A stretch of 64,000 nt of DNA. It comes from Flectonema sp. DT1601 (Eukaryota; Euglenozoa; Diplonemea; Diplonemida; Diplonemidae). Numbering within the stretch: position 1 is the first letter of the stretch; each line of letters begins with the position of its first letter. Shown here one piece after another: positions 58,114 through 64,000 of this stretch. The position numbers and the translations under genes were made by a program. The stretch lies in contig OZ025844.1 of the NCBI GenBank assembly GCA_964019425.1, forward strand, positions 620,001-684,000, in the 5' to 3' direction. The notes under the pieces were generated by a model. That model did no database searches. It worked only from the letters and a program-made list of their open reading frames with translations, and was not told the origin of the DNA.

Positions 58114-59835
58114 GTGCTAATTTTCGTCCCTAACAAATTATGGGTGCTGACATTCTTCCCTAACAAATTCTGGGTGCTAATTTTCTTCCTGCAAGCAAAT
58201 TTTAGGTGCTAATTCTTCCTGCAGGCAAATTCTGGGTGCTAATTTTCTTCATGCAAGCAAATTTTAGGTGCTAATTTTCGTCCCTAACAAATTCTGGGTG
58301 CTAATTTTCTTCTTGCAAGCAAATTTTAGGTGCCAATTTTTGTCCCTCATAAATTTCTTCCCTCATAAATTTTGGTGCTAACATTTCTTCTCTAACAAAT
58401 TTTAGGTGCTAATTTTCGTCCCTAACAAATTATGGGTGCTGACATTCTTCCCTAACAAATTCTGGGTGCTAATTTTCTTCCTGCAAGCAAATTTTAGGTG
58501 CTAATTTTCGTCCCTAACAAATTCTGGGTGCTAATTTTCTTCTTGCAAGCAAATTTTAGGTGCCAATTTTTGTCCCTCATAAATTTCTTCCCTCATAAAT
58601 TTTGGTGCTAACATTTCTTCTCTAACAAATTTTAGGTGCTAATTTTCGTCCCTAACAAATTATGGGTGCTGACATTCTTCCCTAACAAATTCTGGGTGCT
58701 AATTTTCTTCCTGCAAGCAAATTTTAGGTGCTAATTCTTCCTGCAGGCAAATTCTGGGTGCTAATTTTCTTCATGCAAGCAAATTTTAGGTGCTAATTTT
58801 CGTCCCTAACAAATTCTGGGTGCTAATTTTCTTCTTGCAAGCAATTTTTAGGTGCCAATTTTTGTCCCTCATAAATTTCTTCCCTCATAAATTTTGGTGC
58901 TAACATTTCTTCTCTAACAAATTTTAGGTGCTAATTTTCGTCCCTAACAAATTATGGGTGCTGACATTCTTCCCTAACAAATTCTGGGTGCTAATTTTCT
59001 TCCTGCAAGCAAATTTTAGGTGCTAATTTTCGTCCCTAACAAATTCTGGGTGCTAATTTTCTTCTTGCAAGCAAATTTTAGGTGCCAATTTTTGTCCCTC
59101 ATAAATTTCTTCCCTCATAAATTTTGGTGCTAACATTTCTTCTCTAACAAATTTTAGGTGCTAATTTTCGTCCCTAACAAATTATGGGTGCTGACATTCT
59201 TCCCTAACAAATTCTGGGTGCTAATTTTCTTCCTGCAAGCAAATTTTAGGTGCTAATTCTTCCTGCAGGCAAATTCTGGGTGCTAATTTTCTTCATGCAA
59301 GCAAATTTTAGGTGCTAATTTTCGTCCCTAACAAATTCTGGGTGCTAATTTTCTTCTTGCAAGCAAATTTTAGGTGCCAATTTTTGTCCCTCATAAATTT
59401 CTTCCCTCATAAATTTTGGTGCTAACATTTCTTCTCTAACAAATTTTAGGTGCTAATTTTCGTCCCTAACAAATTATGGGTGCTGACATTCTTCCCTAAC
59501 AAATTCTGGGTGCTAATTTTCTTCCTGCAAGCAAATTTTAGGTGCTAATTCTTCCTGCAGGCAAATTCTGGGTGCTAATTTTCTTCATGCAAGCAAATTT
59601 TAGGTGCTAATTTTCGTCCCTAACAAATTCTGGGTGCTAATTTTCTTCTTGCAAGCAAATTTTAGGTGCCAATTTTTGTTCCTTATAAATTTCTTCCCTC
59701 ATAAATTTTGGTGCTAACATTTCTTCTCTAACAAATTTTAGGTGCTAATTCTTCCTGCAGGCAAATTCTGGGTGCTTATTTTCTTCATGCAAGCAAATTT
59801 TAGGTGCTAATTTTCGTCCCTATCAAATTTTGGGT
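58114..59835. repeat. Minisatellite array with a higher-order period
   Basis: About 1.7 kb of short units built from GGTGCTAATTTTC, GTCCCTAACAAATT and CTTCCTGCAAGCAAATTTTA. The landmark AATTATGGGTGCTGACATTC recurs at about 58140, 58430, 58660, 58950, 59180 and 59470, so blocks of about 290 and 230 bp alternate. The longer block has an extra 60 bp (TTCTTCCTGCAGGCAAATTC to TTCATGCAAGC). No coding potential is seen. Confidence 0.9.
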
Positions 59836-60780
59836 GTTGAAACTGTCTGTAAACTCAACTGCTGGTGCAACGTGCCACACCGCTTTTGAAATGGCCTGCT
59901 CCACTAAGCACTGGCTTTCACGCTGGCTATCAGTGCCAGGGTTAGGCCACCCCAGTAGCTTTGTGTTAGGTATCCAAGTCATGGCTTTATACCTGTAGTA
60001 CGCAATTTTTGTCTGCTTTTCAATCTGGCGTTTAAAAGGGTACTTGTCAGACTCCCACAACAGTAACTCTCTTGGCCTGCATCCAGTAACCGACTTCGAT
60101 GCTGTCAACGCTGCTGCTTATCAGCCAACCAAAACTGTCAAGCGCATACGAGATTCTCGCGGTTACATAAAGGTTCTTAACCATGTTAAGGGTCTTGTAG
60201 TCCAGTTCGTACGGCTGGGGCACTGCAGAAGTGATATCCCCCTCTTTAATTCTTCGTGAATCTTGCCCACTTGTTTGTGGAAGGTGAGCCTGTTGTCGAT
60301 GTGAACTCCGAGTTGTCAAGTTCTTCTTGTGTCTTGATTGGGATCCCTCCAATTTCAAGAAGCATGGGTCTGGGTGATTTGAGATTGATATGATTCTCGA
60401 TGTCACCATAGTCAAGTTTAATCATGCGTTCCTCAACAGATCTAGAGAAAAGCAGTTCGCAATTACACGTGTCGTTTAGTACTATGCCCTTCGGGCGAAC
60501 ATTCATCTTAAGCGCACAGGTTTTGGAGACCGATAAGGCCATGTCGTCTTCAAAACAAACTAACTGAGCATTCGAAAGAGCTTCTTCCTGACACTACACA
60601 TGCTGTGTCATCAGCATACAGAGCAGACGTCGTTGTTTCCTTCTCCAGTTCCAGCTCAAAAGCGTTGTGGCATGTTGCATAGCAGCTTATTTCCACAAGA
60701 TGCCCTTGTTTCACAGGCTGGTGGTTCACAATTTCCCATGCCATGGGGTAACCAAAATTTGTTTGCAGGAAGAAATGGAA
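59836..60780 (-). pseudogene. Decayed LINE-A-like ORF2 fragment
   Basis: Read on the minus strand, pieces in different frames match consecutive parts of LINE-A ORF2: TSALYADDTACVVSG (about 60650), MALSVSKTC (60540), YELDYKTLNMVKNLYVTARISYALDSFG (about 60200) and RELLLWESDKYPFKRQIEKQTKIAYYRYKAMTWIPNTK (about 60000). Several shifts and deletions separate them, so it is old. The 3' end is cut off by the minisatellite. Confidence 0.8.
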
Positions 60781-60828
60781 GCTTCCTCATAGTACGTAAG
60801 TAACCGAAGCTCAAAAACTGGCTAAAAA

Positions 60829-60900
60829 GGGCTCAGCAGAGAATCGAACTCTGGACCTCTCGCACCCAAAGCGAGAATCATGCCACTAGACCACTAAGCC
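60829..60900 (-). tRNA. tRNA-Pro (anticodon UGG)
   Basis: On the minus strand the acceptor stem pairs GGCTTAG with CTGAGCC, discriminator C. The D arm is GTCTAGTGGCATGATTC, the anticodon stem TCTCGC/GCGAGA encloses TTTGGGT (anticodon TGG), and the T arm contains AGTTCGATTCTCT. A TTTTT terminator follows. Length 72 nt. Confidence 0.93.
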
Positions 60901-61127
60901 TCCCCTTTCTTCTTTTTTTTTTTTTTTTTTTTTTTTTCTTTTTTTTGGGAACCTTCCTAGCCGTACTTTCAACCCCTGCTAAGTGAGTCGCCTTTCTCTA
61001 CCCTTTCTGTTGGTAGGTGAGTGAAGGTGTGTACTTGGAAGGCGAGCAAGCTCTCAAAGTCCGGGGCCCGACCGTTTGCCTTAGTGTCATTAGACTGGAT
61101 TTTTTGCAGGGATCCTACCCTGAAAGT

Positions 61128-61197
61128 TGTCTATGGCCGGACTCGAACCTGGGTCGACACATTACCCAGGGAGCGTCCTACCATTAGACTACTTTCA
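61128..61197 (-). other. tRNA-like sequence
   Basis: The minus strand has GTCTAATGGTAGGAC (D-arm-like, A box) and AGGTTCGAGTCC (B box). An acceptor-like pairing GAAAGT/ACTTTC is possible, but the anticodon and T stems do not pair. Probably a decayed tRNA or SINE head. Confidence 0.4.
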
Positions 61198-61310
61198 CCC
61201 CTTTAATTTCTGACCTGGGGTCAGAGGTTGGGGCCCAACCCGGGTTGCTCTCCTGCAGCTCACTGGTGTTTTCGCCTCCACCTTGGCATGCTGCTCCAAA
61301 TTTCACCAGA

Positions 61311-61378
61311 GCAGGGATCGAACCCAGGCCTGCAGACCTTGAATCCAAACACACTACCCCTCGACTAGAGCGCCCCTT
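61311..61378 (-). other. tRNA-like sequence beside a LINE tail
   Basis: The minus strand has TAGTCGAGGGGTAGTG (A-box-like) and GGGTTCGATCCC (B box), but stems pair poorly. The LINE tail (61384-61417) ends within about 6 bp of its 5' side on the same strand. Confidence 0.4.
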
Positions 61379-61383
61379 TCTTT

Positions 61384-61386
61384 TTT

Positions 61387-61417
<31 letters not shown>

Positions 61418-64000
61418 CACATCTTTCTTGTCTCTCTTTCATTTTGCTTTTTTTATATTCTGAGCACCAACGCTCTTCTTATTTTTTAACAAGACAAAGA
61501 TACGCGTGCAACTGTCAGGAGTCCGTTAGAGGACCTCCACGGATCGGCAGCTCCTGACACTGTGCTTGCAAAGCGAGAGATCAACGTAAAGACGGTGGCC
61601 AAAGACCACTGGGTCACCTGCGAGCCGAAAGGGCCCTACGGTTGTCCTCATAGAACTAGGAGATAAGGAGAAAGAATGGAGAAGATGTATACTAAAAGAT
61701 AATAGTATTGACTTGTTTAACTACAGCTGAGTGCTGTCAGGTTTGAACCCATTGCTCCATGTTCCATATGAATCCGGCAAGGGCATGCAAGTTACGTGTA
61801 GCAAACATGAACGGAAGACTCAAGGCAGTCTTCGAGATTCTTGCTTCCTCAATAATTTCACCAATAGTTCCTTTTCGAATGTACATCAGCGCCGCAGCAG
61901 TGCATTCCAGTATCAGATGACGTGGTGAAGACTCCGTTCTTTGACAAAAGAGACACATCCGAGGAACTTCTTTAATTCTAAGTAAGTGATGAGATCCAGT
62001 CCTGAATCTAGCTATTCTAATTTCTGATGACCTCAGCATGTTGGGGGGGTAACGAGCAGCCTTGTAACCCCCAGTGGCTTCCAGGTATTGTCTCAGCATG
62101 ACACGCTTGACAGGGGGCCTCGCAGTCTCAGCACCTTCAAGCATCCTGCCAAATAGCTTCCTACCGGTTTCGCGTGCAACCCTCGACTTGTGTGCAAAGA
62201 AGTCCATTTTTGAATTAACTGGCTTCCCATCCAAATCTTTAGAAGCTGCCTTAGCCAGTTTATCAGCCTTGTCGTGAGGATCAATCCCTACATGCGATGG
62301 GATGAATTGAAGATGGACAAAGGTCCCCAATTGTTTGATTTTGTTCAGTATCGACAGCGAATTCACCTTCCTCTGAGCCACAATACCTCCCTTCAGTTCA
62401 TCTAAATTCGACTTCGAGTCACTAAATATCCTTGTGATCCCGCAGGTAGATCCAAACGGCGAGTTTATCTTGCCAATTTCATAAACCAATAATTTCAGAG
62501 CTATCTGTTCAGACTTGTAACTACTTTCGGTGGCCACAAGTCTGGATGCCCTGGTACACTCTACCGGTAAGACCTGCACGGCCGCTGCACCAGCAGTGTA
62601 GTTCTTAGGGTCATGAGATCCATCAGTATATATCGTGGAGTCAGAGGGTCTGAGTTCCCTGCAGTATTCATCAAACTTTAGTTTATCAGCTGCAGCATCG
62701 ACAGTTTTGGAGTGTCCGTAGCCACACGATATCGAGAGGTTCGGTACATCTGCCCACGGTTCAATACTGTCGGGCTGTACTATATCTTGAATTGAGATCT
62801 GTCGATCCTCAGGCGGTAGTTTTAAACTCCATAGACCACTAGCAATTGAACGAGTTGAGGGGACCCACTTCAGAGATCTGTACCTGAAGAGGGCAGTCCT
62901 TGCTTGTTTTTCGATCAGAAGGCGCATTGGCAGCATATCCGCTTCCCACAACAGCGGCAAGGAGCGTGTAAAGTCACTGCAACCCGTGATCCTCCTCGCG
63001 ACTTTCCTAAGACTGAGATCGATTGGCCCAAGTTGTTCATCAGTTAGGAATGGGCCGAAGCTTTCCAGACCGTAGGACACCCTTGAGAGGATGTAGAGGT
63101 TTTTTACCATCTGTAATGACTTAAAATCGAGGTTATAAGGTTCGAGCTTCCTCAGCAGAGCCAGTCCCTTCCTAGATTCGTTCAGTATTTTATCAACTTG
63201 TGTATCGTACTTGAGATCATCATCGATGTGGACCCCAAGGTACTTTACGCTGTCCACCATCGGCAAGAGAACCGATGTTAGTAATCTTACCCGAGTCCGT
63301 TGCGGGCCAGCGAGTATGACCCTCATTAAATCATCAGTGCTAAGGACTTCAGTGTCATCGATCTTTAGAATTGTTTCACCACTTCTTAATATTGGCCTCT
63401 TAGAGTCATTTGGTTGCAACATCTTCCTCAAATCATCCCTGTTCACCAGATAGAAATTGTCTTTCACCGTCCTGGGGAAGCCCAGTCTCCAGTACACATT
63501 CTTCGGACATCCCACCGGCATCCCGCACGTTTTTGAAACAGACAAGGCCATGTCGTTGTCCCTACACCAAGTATCAACGAGTCCCAGTATCCATTGAGCC
63601 TTCTTATTCGTACTTGATAGGTCCCTATCCGATATGACACAAGCAGTGTCATCGGCATAAAGAGCCGAGATAGAACCAGTTTTCTCCAAAGTCTTTGCGA
63701 GGTCATCCACATAGATCAGGTAAAGAAGCGGACCCACGATTGAACCTTGAGGAACACCCATTGAGACCGTCTTGTATGAACTAAAGTTTCCGTTAGCTTC
63801 CACCCTTGTGCGTCTTCCTGAAAGGAAGTTGGCTATCCACCCAATGAACGGGGAGGGAATGCCCATAGCTTTCATTTTTGCAAGGAGTTTGGTGTGATTT
63901 ATTCTGTCAAAAGCTTCCGTGAAATCGAATGACAGTAATATAGAACTCTTCTGGGTTGCATCGGCCTCATGTAGTGCATTCACAAGTAGGGAAATCTGTT
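61384..64000 (-). mobile_element. LINE-A-family element, 3' part (runs off the right edge)
   Basis: The minus strand holds ORF2 from the window edge to 61737, a 3' UTR with the family hairpin (61595-61609), and a tail matching LINE-A (AAAAAATAAGAAG...GCTCAGAAT...GATGTG), ending in a T run on the + strand (61384-61417). The protein is clearly diverged from LINE-A, so it is a separate subfamily. Confidence 0.9.
61737..64000 (-). CDS. LINE-A-family ORF2, partial (RT, RNase H, zinc knuckle)
   Basis: The frame is open from the window edge; it continues upstream as QISLLVNALHEA, matching LINE-A. Motifs: SFDFTEAFDRINHTKL, GVPQGSIVGPLLYLIYVDDLAK and ALYADDTACVIS (reverse transcriptase); IYTDGSHDPKNYTAGAAAVQV, IFSDSKSNLDELKGG and FIPSHVGIDPHDKADKLAK (RNase H); and CLFCQRTESSPRHLILEC (knuckle). 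No break is seen in the part present. Endonuclease and ORF1 would lie to the right, outside the window. Confidence 0.9.
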   Translation of the reverse strand, partial: QISLLVNALHEADATQKSSILLSFDFTEAFDRINHTKLLAKMKAMGIPSPFIGWIANFLSGRRTRVEANGNFSSYKTVSMGVPQGSIVGPLLYLIYVDDLAKTLEKTGSISALYADDTACVISDRDLSSTNKKAQWILGLVDTWCRDNDMALSVSKTCGMPVGCPKNVYWRLGFPRTVKDNFYLVNRDDLRKMLQPNDSKRPILRSGETILKIDDTEVLSTDDLMRVILAGPQRTRVRLLTSVLLPMVDSVKYLGVHIDDDLKYDTQVDKILNESRKGLALLRKLEPYNLDFKSLQMVKNLYILSRVSYGLESFGPFLTDEQLGPIDLSLRKVARRITGCSDFTRSLPLLWEADMLPMRLLIEKQARTALFRYRSLKWVPSTRSIASGLWSLKLPPEDRQISIQDIVQPDSIEPWADVPNLSISCGYGHSKTVDAAADKLKFDEYCRELRPSDSTIYTDGSHDPKNYTAGAAAVQVLPVECTRASRLVATESSYKSEQIALKLLVYEIGKINSPFGSTCGITRIFSDSKSNLDELKGGIVAQRKVNSLSILNKIKQLGTFVHLQFIPSHVGIDPHDKADKLAKAASKDLDGKPVNSKMDFFAHKSRVARETGRKLFGRMLEGAETARPPVKRVMLRQYLEATGGYKAARYPPNMLRSSEIRIARFRTGSHHLLRIKEVPRMCLFCQRTESSPRHLILECTAAALMYIRKGTIGEIIEEARISKTALSLPFMFATRNLHALAGFIWNMEQWVQT

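Noticed and set aside
58114-59835. CRISPR-like array
   Set aside because: The repeats are contiguous minisatellite units without unique spacers, and the genome is eukaryotic.

Overview
This window looks like the nuclear genome of a euglenozoan, closest in style to a kinetoplastid or diplonemid. Five signs support this. All sixteen recognised host genes (3.5-26.8 kb) lie on the + strand with short spacers. Most start codons follow a pyrimidine-rich stretch ending in AG by 10-80 nt, as expected for spliced-leader trans-splicing. An 18-nt sequence at 37373-37390 equals the 3' end of the spliced-leader exon as I recall it for Leishmania and diplonemids. The small-RNA genes share an upstream tRNA B-box-like element. 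The mobile elements resemble trypanosomatid types (2A peptides, 5' HDV-like ribozymes, a VIPER-like element). A few genes also carry short cis-introns, mostly beginning GTATGT or GTAT.

Layout. 1-876: 3' end of a LINE beside a tRNA-like sequence. 0.97-3.4 kb: A/T-tract-rich intergenic DNA. 3.5-26.8 kb: the host gene block. It holds a degenerate kinesin-like protein, several unrecognised small proteins, a TSNAXIP1-like coiled-coil protein, two CCAR1/DBC1-like paralogues, a NUDT17-like Nudix protein, a RanBP2/CCHC zinc-finger protein, a coiled-coil protein, a zeta-COP/adaptin-small-chain-like protein, a TPR protein, a ubiquitin-like/ankyrin protein, elongin C (three exons) and a ZNF598/Hel2-like ubiquitin ligase. 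27.1 kb: tRNA-Ser(UGA) on the minus strand closes the block.

27.2-49.0 kb is a retrotransposon island: an internally deleted LINE-1 copy (called LINE-A here), a full LINE-A, an unrelated LINE-B, and a third LINE-C. LINE-A and LINE-C share a 64-nt 5' module that folds as an HDV-like self-cleaving ribozyme and also encodes the first ORF1 codons. In LINE-A and LINE-B, ORF1 ends in a UGA and the same frame continues, without an ATG, through a 2A peptide (GDVERNPGP or GDIHPNPGP) into ORF2. LINE-C's poly(A) joins directly to the 3' half of a U5 snRNA sequence.

49.0-51.4 kb holds a small transposon-like inverted-repeat element, then a compact + strand cluster of U1 snRNA, U3 snoRNA, U5 snRNA and U2 snRNA. 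Each has a GTTCGA(T/A)TCC element 85-87 nt upstream. The U1 5' end carries ACATACCTG, the complement of the GTATGT intron starts used by the host genes.

52.6-59.8 kb is a minisatellite interrupted by a whole-looking VIPER/Ngaro-type tyrosine-recombinase retroelement with split direct repeats. 59.8-64 kb holds a decayed LINE-A-like fragment, tRNA-Pro(UGG), two tRNA-like sequences, and the 3' part of another LINE-A relative running off the right edge on the minus strand. All statements are from reading sequence; no database search was run.
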